Origin: JALZAA01 sp046724435
GTDB lineage: Bacteria > Actinomycetota > Acidimicrobiia > IMCC26256 > JACDBD01
Assembly: GCA_046724435.1 (NCBI GenBank)
Contig: JBKOWN010000043.1
Coordinates: 1 to 21,655, forward strand
Direction of reading: 5' to 3'
Length of the DNA stretch: 21,655 nucleotides
Positions 1-6,834 of the stretch are shown here, one piece after another. The position numbers and the translations under genes were made by a program. Position 1 is the stretch's first letter, and the number at the start of each line of letters is the position of its first letter. The notes below the pieces were generated by a model, which did no database searches, was not told the origin of the DNA, and saw only the letters and a list, made by a program, of their open reading frames with translations.

Positions 1-474
1 GTGCGTCCCGGGCTCGCATCCGGAAGCGTCGCAGCGCTCGCACGTGACGGGCAACCGGACCTCCACCGGGTGGACGACACCGAACGCGGCTTCCCGGAGC
101 GTCAGCTCGACGGCGACCTCGGCGTCGTAGCCGCGGGGTGGTCCCGCCGGCCCGCGCCCGCCGCCGAAGGCGTCGCCGCCGAAGAAGGCGTCGAACAGGT
201 CGCCGAGCCCGAAGGCGTCGCCGGCCTGCGCTCCCCCGGCACCCCTGGTGCCGGGAGCGCCGTCCGATCCGAAGACGTCGTAGCGCCGACGGCGCTCGGG
301 GTCGCGCAGCGTCTCGTACGCGATCGTGACCTCTTTGAAACGGGCCTCGGCGTCGGGGTCGTCGGGATGCGAGTCCGGGTGGTAGCGGCGCGCCAGCGCG
401 CGATACGCACGCTTGATGTCGGCCTCGGTCGCCTGGGGCGACACGCCGAGCACGTCGTAATAGCTATGCGGCAA
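1..474 (-). CDS. dnaJ: Chaperone protein DnaJ, N-terminal part (runs off the window edge)
   Basis: DnaJ is the Hsp40 co-chaperone that stimulates the DnaK ATPase and delivers unfolded clients. The 158 visible residues give a J domain (about 1-66) starting SYYDVLGVSP, with the invariant HPD motif at residues 32-34. A Gly/Phe-rich linker follows (about 70-110), then the first zinc-finger cysteines (CERCDASG) at the very edge, so this is a full-type DnaJ. I chose the TTG start at 474 because the J domain begins four residues later and GGTGGA lies six bases upstream. No in-frame ATG or GTG fits between it and the end of hrcA, whose stop lies 2 nt upstream. It is co-transcribed with hrcA, the arrangement of actinobacterial dnaJ2, so it is probably under HrcA/CIRCE heat-shock control. 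Identity is certain; the start is likely; the C-terminus is not visible. Confidence 0.95.
   Translation of the reverse strand, partial: MPHSYYDVLGVSPQATEADIKRAYRALARRYHPDSHPDDPDAEARFKEVTIAYETLRDPERRRRYDVFGSDGAPGTRGAGGAQAGDAFGLGDLFDAFFGGDAFGGGRGPAGPPRGYDAEVAVELTLREAAFGVVHPVEVRLPVTCERCDASGCEPGTH
228..260. repeat. GC-rich inverted repeat (hairpin) inside dnaJ
   Basis: The left arm (228-243) and right arm (247-260) pair over 14 bp with a 2-nt CC bulge and a 3-nt loop. It lies in the codons of the Gly-rich linker of DnaJ, where repeated Gly, Pro and Ala codons could produce such symmetry by chance. It could act as a pause or mRNA-stability element. No T-run follows on either strand, so it is not a classical terminator. 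Confidence 0.5.
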
Positions 475-476
475 CG

Positions 477-1496
477 TCAGTCCACCCGCGTGAGAAGGCG
501 GCCGAGCTGTTGCGAGACAGCGGCGACGGCGCCGATGGTGCGGCGGTAGTCCATGCGCGTCGGGCCGAGCACGCCCACGGTGCCCGCGAACGCGCCTTCG
601 ACGCGATACGGCGCGAGCACGATGGCGCAGTCGCGAAGCTCCTCGATCTCGTTCTCCGAGCCGATGCTGACGTTGACACCCTGGTCGAGCAAGTTGCGCA
701 CCATTGAGACGACCACCACCTGGTGCTCGAGGAGCTCGAGCAGGTGCGCCGCGCTCTCGGCGGTCGCGAACGACTCGTGCTCCGCGACCAGGCGGCTCGT
801 GCCGCCGACGTACAGCATCTCCATCGGGCGCTCCGCGACCAGCTCGCCGAAGGCGGCGCGAACCGCGCGCGCAAGCCGGTCGATTGCCTCGTCGCCGCTG
901 GGCGGAGGCTCGGGGAGCTCGTTGAACGCGCAACCGTTCCATTGTCCCTCGAGGGCGGCGGCCGCCGATCCGACTTGCACTTCGTCCAAGACGTCGGGCA
1001 CTTCCAGCGTGTACTTCTCGACCGCGCCATTCGAGAGCACCGCGACCGCGAGCACGACACCCGGGTGGAGCGTCACCAGCTGGACGCCGCGGACCTGAGC
1101 GACCTCCGGCTGCGGGCCGACCACCATCGCAGCGTGGTCGGTGACACGCGACAGCAGCTGGCTCGTCTCGTGCAGCAGGTCCTCGAGCGCCCGGTGCGCC
1201 GACTCGAAGAACTCCGCGACTGCCCGGCGCTGCGCGACGCGCAGCGCGCCCTCGCTGGTGAAGTGGTCGACGAAGTAGCGGTAGCCCACATCGGTCGGGA
1301 TGCGACCCGCCGAGGTGTACGGCTGGGTGATGTACCCCTCCCGCTCGAGCACGGTCATGTCGTTCCGCACGGTCGCGCTCGACACTCCGAGCTTGCGGGA
1401 ACCGGCGACCCGCTGCGACCCGACCGGCTCGGCGGTCTCGACGTACTCCTCGACCACGGCGCGCAGGATCGCGGCCTTGCGCTCGTCCAGATCCAT
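477..1496 (-). CDS. hrcA: Heat-inducible transcription repressor HrcA
   Basis: HrcA represses class I heat-shock genes by binding CIRCE operators, and it depends on GroEL for folding. The N-terminal winged helix is clear: DLDERKAAILRAVVEEYV, then the recognition region GVSSATVRNDMTVLEREGYI and the TSAGRIPTDVGYRYFVD motif typical of the family. The remaining ~250 residues match the GAF-like effector part, ending in a conserved GVLGPTRMDY stretch. Starting at the ATG at 1496 gives 339 aa, close to the usual ~340. An in-frame ATG at 1532 would add a repeat-encoded STGSTGST tail with no counterpart in the family, and neither start has a strong Shine-Dalgarno. It is the first gene of the operon with dnaJ, which starts 2 nt after the hrcA stop. 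A CIRCE element upstream implies autoregulation. Confidence 0.95.
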   Translation of the reverse strand: MDLDERKAAILRAVVEEYVETAEPVGSQRVAGSRKLGVSSATVRNDMTVLEREGYITQPYTSAGRIPTDVGYRYFVDHFTSEGALRVAQRRAVAEFFESAHRALEDLLHETSQLLSRVTDHAAMVVGPQPEVAQVRGVQLVTLHPGVVLAVAVLSNGAVEKYTLEVPDVLDEVQVGSAAAALEGQWNGCAFNELPEPPPSGDEAIDRLARAVRAAFGELVAERPMEMLYVGGTSRLVAEHESFATAESAAHLLELLEHQVVVVSMVRNLLDQGVNVSIGSENEIEELRDCAIVLAPYRVEGAFAGTVGVLGPTRMDYRRTIGAVAAVSQQLGRLLTRVD

Positions 1497-1504
1497 CGGC
1501 TCAG

Positions 1505-1585
1505 TCGATCCTGTCGACCCCGTTGACGCCATCGATCCCGTCGATCCCGTCGATCCCGTTGGTTCCGTTGGTCCCGTCGATCCCG
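1505..1585. repeat. Nine tandem copies of a degenerate 9-nt repeat in the hrcA leader
   Basis: Nine consecutive units of 9 nt, with plus-strand consensus TCGATCCCG, fill the stretch between the CIRCE operator and the hrcA start. Units 4, 5, 6 and 9 are identical; the others differ at one to several positions. Because the unit is a multiple of three, every frame stays open: on the hrcA strand one frame reads Gly-Ile/Thr-Asp/Asn triplets ending in TGA, and the hrcA frame reads Ser-Thr-Gly triplets. I see no start codon for the Gly-Ile-Asp frame in the upstream sequence I checked, so a leader peptide is not supported. Confidence 0.8.
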
Positions 1586-1642
1586 AGCTCTCCTACCGGG
1601 ATCCGGTCCGCGCGCGACGCGGACCGGCCCGGTGCTCGCCTG

Positions 1643-1669
1643 TTAGCACTCGATTCTACCGAGTGCCAA
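1643..1669. promoter_or_regulatory. CIRCE operator (HrcA binding site) upstream of hrcA-dnaJ
   Basis: TTAGCACTC, a 9-nt spacer and GAGTGCCAA form the standard 9-9-9 inverted repeat, with one mismatch to the consensus TTAGCACTC-N9-GAGTGCTAA. It lies about 150 bp upstream of hrcA, the expected place for autoregulation of the operon. Confidence 0.95.
1653..1658 (-). promoter_or_regulatory. Probable -10 box of hrcA-dnaJ inside the CIRCE spacer
   Basis: On the minus strand the CIRCE spacer holds TAGAAT, a good match to TATAAT, so HrcA bound here would occlude RNA polymerase. No convincing -35 hexamer is seen 16-18 bp upstream. Confidence 0.5.
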
Positions 1670-1690
1670 CGGCGGTCGTGCGGCTGTCGC

Positions 1691-2455
1691 TCAGCTCACG
1701 ACGCCCTGGATCAGCGGCGGACTGCCGGGCGAGACGGAACCGGGCGTTTGCTCTTCGGTGATCGCGAACCCGGCCGGGGGGCCGTGGACCCGGAACGCGG
1801 TGACCCCCGGGGCGGGGCCGAGCACCCCGGCCGAGATCGGCCGTTGCGCGCTCGAGCCGCCCGTCAACGCCCAGAGCTGGTACGTCCGGCCGGCCGGCAG
1901 CGCGCGGAGGTTGTTCTGGAGGAGGAATCCGTCGCCGTCGGGGAGATACACGACGTGGGCCTCGAGCGCGCCGTCCGTCGAGGACATTGACACCTGGGCG
2001 GCGCGTGGGTCGCGCGACGCGCTCTCGGCCGCGGCGAGCACAGATCCGGCCCTGGCCTCCCGGCCGAGCTCGTCGATCCGATCGCCTTGCTGCACGACTT
2101 TCACGGTGAGCGCGCCGACGACCACGGCGGCGGCGACACCGACCGCCACTGCGACCCGGCGACGAAGCCGAGTGCGGCGCGACTCGAGCCCGACGGCGCC
2201 GGCCGGGGAGGTCACCAACTCCGGTGGCTCCTCCTCGAGGCTCTGCTCGATCCGCTCCCACAATCCCGCCGGCGCCTCGGTGTCGCTTTGCGCGAGCAAC
2301 GCCGCCGTCTCGCGGTACTCCGCAACGAGCGAACGCGCCTCGGGGCTGCGGTCGAGGTAGGCCTCGACCTGCTCGCGCTCCTCGTCGTCGACTGCATCGA
2401 GCGCGTACGCGGCCAAGAGCTCGTCGAGCTCGCGTCGACTCAGCTCTCGTGCCAC
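1691..2455 (-). CDS. RskA-type membrane anti-sigma factor
   Basis: 254 aa. The N-terminal helical domain (about 5-55, LDELLAAYALDAVDDEEREQVEAYL) is the RskA-type sigma-binding region. One membrane segment follows at about 98-116 (VAVAVGVAAAVVVGAL), and the extracytoplasmic C-terminal domain has the family's GRTYQLWAL motif (about 190) and a proline-rich end. Such proteins hold an ECF sigma factor at the membrane until regulated proteolysis releases it. Its ATG at 2455 overlaps the 3' end of the sigma factor gene by 16 nt, so the pair is translationally coupled. No ZAS zinc motif (HxxxCxxC) is present, as expected for RskA rather than RsrA types. The inducing signal is unknown. Confidence 0.88.
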   Translation of the reverse strand: MARELSRRELDELLAAYALDAVDDEEREQVEAYLDRSPEARSLVAEYRETAALLAQSDTEAPAGLWERIEQSLEEEPPELVTSPAGAVGLESRRTRLRRRVAVAVGVAAAVVVGALTVKVVQQGDRIDELGREARAGSVLAAAESASRDPRAAQVSMSSTDGALEAHVVYLPDGDGFLLQNNLRALPAGRTYQLWALTGGSSAQRPISAGVLGPAPGVTAFRVHGPPAGFAITEEQTPGSVSPGSPPLIQGVVS

Positions 2456-3027
2456 GGTCCCACGACTCCGCTCTCGACCAACGCGTCACGCAGCCGGCTC
2501 AGCCCCGACCGGATCCGGCTCTTCACCGTTCCCTCGGGCTCACCGAGCAGGACCGCGACCTCGCGGTACGTATGACCACCGAAGTACGCCAGCTCGATGG
2601 CCCGCCGCTCGCCGTCGCTCAGGAACCCGAGGGCGTCCCGAACGTGCTCCGCCTGGGTGAGATCCCATACCTCACGCTCGAGGTCGTAGCTGCTCTCGGA
2701 CGTCATGCGCGCATCGCGCTCCTCGCGCGCCCGGCGAGCCGCCTCCGCGCGAATGACGTCGACGCTCCGCCCGTGCGTCTGGGTCAACAGGTACGTCCGG
2801 AGCGATCCCCGGGCCGCGTCGAAACGATCGGGCAGGTTCCAGAGCCGGAGGAACACCTCCTGGACGACCTCCTCGGCGAGCGCGCCATCGCCGACGATGC
2901 GGCGGGCGAGCCCGAACGCGGCGGGCGCGTGACGTCGATACACCTCCGACAGCGCGTCGTGGCGGAAACGCCCGATCGCCACCACGAGCTGAGCGTCGCT
3001 CGCGAGCCGCAGCTCTGTCGTCTTCAC
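2440..3027 (-). CDS. ECF RNA polymerase sigma factor (SigK-like)
   Basis: 195 aa from the GTG at 3027, the usual ECF length. Sigma region 2 is at about 30-65 (LSEVYRRHAPAAFGLARRIV, then LAEEVVQEVFLRLW). Region 4 is at about 137-184, with the helix-turn-helix HTYREVAVLLGEPEGTVKSR. It should direct RNA polymerase to a small regulon, kept inactive by the overlapping RskA-like protein. The frame is open to 3105 (ATG), but the 26 extra residues (GGAHPRTGRGAN...) are unlike the family and GGA lies 8 nt before the GTG, so I prefer 3027. The name SigK-like rests on the partner type and is tentative. I could not pick out an ECF autoregulatory promoter upstream. Confidence 0.9.
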   Translation of the reverse strand: MKTTELRLASDAQLVVAIGRFRHDALSEVYRRHAPAAFGLARRIVGDGALAEEVVQEVFLRLWNLPDRFDAARGSLRTYLLTQTHGRSVDVIRAEAARRAREERDARMTSESSYDLEREVWDLTQAEHVRDALGFLSDGERRAIELAYFGGHTYREVAVLLGEPEGTVKSRIRSGLSRLRDALVESGVVGPWHES

Positions 3028-3143
3028 GTCCCCGATCCGGTGCGTACGTGCGTAGTAGTTCGCTCCCCGGCCGGTGCGCGGATGAGCGCCGCCGGAGGGC
3101 GGCAAGAGTGATGGGTAGCCTGCGGCGGGGGCGGCTTTGCCGA

Positions 3144-3173
3144 CCGTCGCCGCAGAGCCGGAGCTTGCGACGG
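3144..3173. repeat. Inverted repeat just upstream of the acyl-CoA dehydrogenase
   Basis: CCGTCGC (3144-3150) and GCGACGG (3167-3173) form a perfect 7-bp inverted repeat with a 16-nt loop, directly before the Shine-Dalgarno AGGGAG. It could be an operator or an mRNA hairpin. In DNA this GC-rich it could also be chance. Confidence 0.3.
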
Positions 3174-3191
3174 CGACAGGGAGTAATGCTG

Positions 3192-4325
3192 ATGGACTTC
3201 GATCTGCCCGCCGAGGCGGAGACCTTCCGCGACGAGATCCGAACGTTCATCCGTGAGCACGCACCCGGCGGGCGTTTCCCGCCCCACTGGAACGTGCGGT
3301 TGGCCGAGGCGGGATACGTCGCACCCCACTGGCCCAAGCCCTATGGGCTGGACGCCGGCCCCGTCCAGCAGCTCGTCATCGACGAGGAGCTCCGCGCCGC
3401 CGGGGCGCCGCGGCCCCTGAACCCGATCGGCATCGGCTGGGCCGGCCCGACGCTCCTGGTCGCGGGCACGCAGGAACAGCAGGACCGGTACCTCCCCGGG
3501 ATCCTCTCCGGCGCCGAGCTCTGGTGTCAGCTGTTCAGCGAGCCCGGAGCCGGCAGCGACCTCGCGGGGCTCACAACCCGCGCCGAGCGTGACGGCGACG
3601 AGTACGTCGTGCACGGCCAGAAGGTCTGGACGACGTTCGCCCACGTCGCGCGGTACGGGATCCTGCTCGCCCGCACCGACCCCAGCGCCGAGCAACACCG
3701 GGGGATCTCGTATTTCGTCGTCGACATGCACACGCCGGGCATCACGGTGCGGCCGATCAAGCAGATGGACGGCACCGCCATGTTCAACGAGGTGTTCCTC
3801 GACGGGGTCCGCATCCCGGCCGGCGAGATCGTCGGCGACGAGAACGACGGCTGGCGTCTCGCCAAGGTCACGCTCGGCAATGAGCGAGTGTCGCTCTCCG
3901 GGGAAGGGGCATTGTGGGGCCGGGGCCCGACCGCCGACACGCTGCTCGACATCGTGCGCGCGCACGGAGGTGCGCCCGATCCCCGGGTCGGCCAGAAGCT
4001 CGCCGCTCTCTACGTCGAGTCGGAGGTGCTGCGGCTGATCCGGCTGCGGACCGTGTCGGCGATGGTGCGGGGCCTGCAGCCCGGCCCGGAGACGTCGGTG
4101 CGAAAGGCGCTCGCCGACGAGCACGGCCAGCACGTGATGGCGCTGGCGGTCGAGCTGGCCGGGACCGCCGGCATGCTGGCGGAGCGCGGCCCGTTCGGCG
4201 ACGCCGATGCGACGTGGGTGGAGGGGTTCCTCTACTCGCGGGCGCTGACGATCGGTGGCGGCACCTCCGAGGTGCAGCGCAACATCATCGGCGAACGCGT
4301 CCTCGGGCTGCCGCGCGATCCCTAG
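3192..4325 (+). CDS. Acyl-CoA dehydrogenase family protein
   Basis: 377 aa flavoenzyme that should introduce the alpha-beta double bond in an acyl-CoA. Family marks are WCQLFSEPGAGSDLAGL (FAD/acyl-CoA loop), VVHGQKVWTTFAHVA, and the C-terminal GGGTSEVQRNIIGERVLGLPR. The position of the catalytic Glu of medium-chain enzymes (YEGT) is Gly here (GGGT). A Glu at about 231 (LGNERVSL) lies where isovaleryl-CoA dehydrogenase carries its base, so it may serve; that is an inference by eye. AGGGAG ends 8 nt before the ATG at 3192, which is why I prefer it to the ATG at 3186 (2-nt spacing). It is divergent from the sigma factor gene and has no clear operon partner. The substrate is unknown; actinobacterial FadE paralogues of this type act on fatty acids, sterol side chains or branched acyl groups. 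Confidence 0.92.
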   Translation: MDFDLPAEAETFRDEIRTFIREHAPGGRFPPHWNVRLAEAGYVAPHWPKPYGLDAGPVQQLVIDEELRAAGAPRPLNPIGIGWAGPTLLVAGTQEQQDRYLPGILSGAELWCQLFSEPGAGSDLAGLTTRAERDGDEYVVHGQKVWTTFAHVARYGILLARTDPSAEQHRGISYFVVDMHTPGITVRPIKQMDGTAMFNEVFLDGVRIPAGEIVGDENDGWRLAKVTLGNERVSLSGEGALWGRGPTADTLLDIVRAHGGAPDPRVGQKLAALYVESEVLRLIRLRTVSAMVRGLQPGPETSVRKALADEHGQHVMALAVELAGTAGMLAERGPFGDADATWVEGFLYSRALTIGGGTSEVQRNIIGERVLGLPRDP

Positions 4326-4383
4326 CTGGCCGCCGACTTTTTGGCAGCCACCTAGAATTTGCTGATGTCCGGGAGTCGCCTCA

Positions 4384-4634
4384 GTGCTGTCGGCTGACGG
4401 CACGACGAAGTTCGCTGTCGGCGGGGAGACCGTGGTTCGTCGTCTCGGCTTCGGGGCGGATGCGGATCACCGGCAAGGGAACCTGGGGGCCACCGGCAGA
4501 CCGCGGGGCCGCAGTGGTCCTGCTCCGCCGAGCGGTCGAGCTCGGCGTCGAGCTGATCGATAGAGAATGTCGCGGCCGCTTCGCTGCGCCTCGACGACGA
4601 AGAGGTGCAGGCAATCGGTCTCGCTGCGGATTAG
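4384..4634 (+). pseudogene. Relic of an aldo/keto reductase gene, frameshifted and internally deleted
   Basis: The segment begins with GTG at 4384, preceded 8 nt upstream by CGGGAG, and reads FAVGGETVVRRLGFGA, the start of an aldo/keto reductase. An extra G at about 4459 shifts the frame. The next frame continues MRITGKGTWGPP and then LLRRAVELGVELID, exactly the AKR N-terminal order. After ID (about 4561) the catalytic-barrel core is missing: a third frame directly gives ENVAAASLRLDDEEVQAIGL and a TAG at 4632-4634, matching the family's C-terminus. About 230 of ~290 codons are gone. This relic is the only thing I can identify between 3'-acyl-CoA dehydrogenase and lepA; the remaining 4635-4693 reads NGWLEHLRKHLRPEGQ in one frame, unassigned. 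Function must be lost. Confidence 0.85.
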
Positions 4635-4693
4635 ACGCCGGCTCGAGACAATGGCTGGCTGGAGCACTTGCGCAAGCACCTGCGACCAGAAGG

Positions 4694-6493
4694 TCAGTCC
4701 CCGAGGCGCAACGCGGCGACGAACGCCTCCTGTGGGACCTCGACGCGTCCGATCTGCTTCATGCGTCGCTTGCCCACCTTCTGCTGTTCGAGCAGCTTGC
4801 GCTTGCGCGTGACGTCGCCGCCGTAGCACTTTGCGATCACGTCCTTGCGGCGGGCCTTGACCGTCTCGCGTGCGATGATGCGCCCGCCGATGGCAGCCTG
4901 GATGGGCACGTCGAACAGTTGACGCGGGATGAGCTCGCGCAGCTTCTCGGTCATGCGTCGCCCGTACTCGTATGCCTTGTCGCGGTGCACGACGGCCGAG
5001 AACGCGTCGACGGGGACGCTGTTGAGCAGGACGTCGACCTTGGCGAGGTCGGAGCGGCGATAGCCGGCGGGCTCGTAGTCGAGGCTCGCGTACCCGCGGG
5101 TGCGCGACTTCAGCTGGTCGAAGAAGTCGAGCACGATCTCGGCCAGCGGGAGGTCGTAGACGAGCTCGACCCGGTCCTCGGAGAGGTACTCCATCTTGTT
5201 CATCTCGCCGCGGCGCGACTGCGCGAGGTCCATGAGGGTGCCGACGTATTCGGCCGGCGCCAGCATCGTGACCCCGACGTACGGCTCCTCGATCGACTCC
5301 ACCTGGTTGGTTGGCGGCATCGCGGACGGGTTGTCGACGACCTCGACGCTGCCGTCGGTCTCGTTGGCGAGGTACTCGACGTTCGGAGCGGTGGCGACGA
5401 GGTCGATGCCGTACTCGCGCTCGAGGCGCTCCCGGATGATCTCCATGTGCAGGAGGCCGAGGAACCCGCAACGAAACCCGAAGCCGAGCGCTCCCGACGT
5501 CTCGGGCTCGTACGTGAATGAAGAGTCGTTGAGCCGCAGCTTCTCGAGCGCCTCCCTGAGGTCGGCGTAGGCGTCCCCGTCGACGGGATACAGGCCGCAG
5601 AACACCATGGGCTTCGGATCCCGGTAGCCCTCGAGCGGAGCTGCCGGATGCGACGCCGTCGTCACGGTCTCGCCCACGCGCGCCTGGCCGACGTCCTTGA
5701 TACCGGCGATCAGGTAGCCGACTTCTCCGGGGCCGAGGCTCGCCACCGGCGTCGGAACGGGCAGGCGCACCCCGATCTCCTCGGCGTCGCGGACGGCGTC
5801 GGCTTGGAGGTACTTCAGCCGGGCGCCCGACACGAGCGTGCCGTTGAACACCCGCACCGCACTGACGACACCGCGGTACGGGTCGTAGTACGAGTCGAAG
5901 ATCAGCGACTGCAGAGGCGCGTCCGCGTCGCCGTTCGGAGGCGGGATGCGGTCGACGACGGCGTCGAGCAGCTCCGGCACGCCCTGGCCCGTCTTGGCCG
6001 AGATGCGCAGGACATCCTCGGCGGGAATGCCGATCACGCGCTCGATCTCGCCTGCGACACGGTCGGGCTCGGCCACCGGGAGATCGATCTTGTTGACGGC
6101 GGCGACCACGGCGAGGTCGTGTTCGATCGCGAGGTACGCGTTCGCCAACGTCTGCGCCTCGATGCCCTGCGACGCGTCGACCAGCAGCACGACTCCCTCA
6201 CAGGCGGCCAAGCTGCGTGACACCTCGTAGCTGAAGTCGACATGACCAGGGGTGTCGATCAGGTGCAGGACGTGGTCCTTCCAGGTGAGACGGACGTTTT
6301 GCGCCTTGATCGTGATCCCCCGCTCGCGCTCGAGGTCCATGGTGTCGAGGTACTGGGCCCGCATGTCCCGAGGGTCGACGGCGCCGGTCAGCTCGAGGAA
6401 CCGGTCCGCGAGCGTCGACTTCCCGTGATCGACGTGACTGATGATCGCGAGGGCGCGCTGGGATTCGAGCGAGAGCATCGTTGCCATTCTCAC
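4694..6493 (-). CDS. lepA: Elongation factor 4 (LepA), ribosome back-translocating GTPase
   Basis: 599 aa, full family length. The GTPase domain shows the P-loop ISHVDHGKST (about 18-27), the switch region with ERERGITIKAQ, DTPGHVDF (about 79-86) and NKIDLP (about 134-139). It is followed by EF-G-like domains, the LepA signature GFRCGFLGLLHMEI, and the LepA-specific C-terminal domain with CYGGDVTRKRKLLEQQK. The protein binds stalled or mistranslocated ribosomes and affects translation fidelity and 30S maturation. ATG codons at 6493, 6487 and 6478 are all possible starts; the conserved part begins about residue 10, so the exact start matters little. It is divergent from rpsT across an 80-bp gap, a common neighbourhood in actinobacteria. 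The usual downstream partner hemW is absent. Confidence 0.98.
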   Translation of the reverse strand: MRMATMLSLESQRALAIISHVDHGKSTLADRFLELTGAVDPRDMRAQYLDTMDLERERGITIKAQNVRLTWKDHVLHLIDTPGHVDFSYEVSRSLAACEGVVLLVDASQGIEAQTLANAYLAIEHDLAVVAAVNKIDLPVAEPDRVAGEIERVIGIPAEDVLRISAKTGQGVPELLDAVVDRIPPPNGDADAPLQSLIFDSYYDPYRGVVSAVRVFNGTLVSGARLKYLQADAVRDAEEIGVRLPVPTPVASLGPGEVGYLIAGIKDVGQARVGETVTTASHPAAPLEGYRDPKPMVFCGLYPVDGDAYADLREALEKLRLNDSSFTYEPETSGALGFGFRCGFLGLLHMEIIRERLEREYGIDLVATAPNVEYLANETDGSVEVVDNPSAMPPTNQVESIEEPYVGVTMLAPAEYVGTLMDLAQSRRGEMNKMEYLSEDRVELVYDLPLAEIVLDFFDQLKSRTRGYASLDYEPAGYRRSDLAKVDVLLNSVPVDAFSAVVHRDKAYEYGRRMTEKLRELIPRQLFDVPIQAAIGGRIIARETVKARRKDVIAKCYGGDVTRKRKLLEQQKVGKRRMKQIGRVEVPQEAFVAALRLGD

Positions 6494-6573
6494 GCACCGC
6501 GGGATCAGGTCGGGAACGACCCCTCTGCTACCCTGAGCCAGTCCCCAGCGGCACCACGGATGTCGAGACGCGC

Positions 6574-6834
6574 ATGGCGAACATCAAGAGCCAGATCAAG
6601 CGGAACCGCCAGAACGAGCAGCGGCGTCTGCGCAACAAGACCACGCGGTCCGAGCTCAAGACCCGGGTCAAGCGGGCGGCCGAGGGGCTCGAGACCGGCG
6701 CCGACGACGCCGGCGATCGGGTTCGCGCCGCCCAGAAGCGGCTGGGCAAGGCGGCCGAGAAGGGCGTCGTGCACAAGAACCAGGCCGCTCGCCGCACGTC
6801 CCGCTTGATGAAGCGGGCGGCGGGCAACGGCTAG
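6574..6834 (+). CDS. rpsT: 30S ribosomal protein S20
   Basis: 86 aa, strongly basic, beginning MANIKSQIKRNRQNE and containing TTRSELKT and the C-terminal HKNQAARRTSRLMKR, all diagnostic of S20, which binds 16S rRNA early in small-subunit assembly. The ATG at 6574 matches the universally conserved MANIKSQ start; an upstream open extension to 6481 lies in the lepA promoter region and is not coding. The Shine-Dalgarno is weak (GAGACG). Its TAG stop overlaps the holA stop on the other strand within the palindrome CTAG, so the two genes are convergent with no room for an intergenic terminator. Confidence 0.98.
   Translation: MANIKSQIKRNRQNEQRRLRNKTTRSELKTRVKRAAEGLETGADDAGDRVRAAQKRLGKAAEKGVVHKNQAARRTSRLMKRAAGNG

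Noticed and set aside
723..1526. A 267-codon plus-strand open frame over hrcA
   Set aside because: It is antisense to hrcA and has no family motif.
1505..1585. CRISPR array or collagen-like leader peptide
   Set aside because: Units are 9 nt with no spacers, so it is not CRISPR. The Gly-Ile-Asp reading frame has no start codon in the upstream sequence examined.
4343..4361. TTGGCA and TAGAAT near 4345-4360 as a promoter for the AKR relic
   Set aside because: The two hexamers are only about 6 bp apart, far from the 16-18 bp needed.
3024..4403. A 459-codon open frame on the minus strand over the acyl-CoA dehydrogenase
   Set aside because: It is the mirror frame of the real gene; the plus-strand protein has all family motifs and a good ribosome binding site.
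3914..5521. A 535-codon plus-strand open frame spanning acyl-CoA dehydrogenase, AKR relic and lepA
   Set aside because: Only its short stretch around 4460-4561 is meaningful, as part of the AKR relic; the rest is out-of-frame or antisense to real genes.
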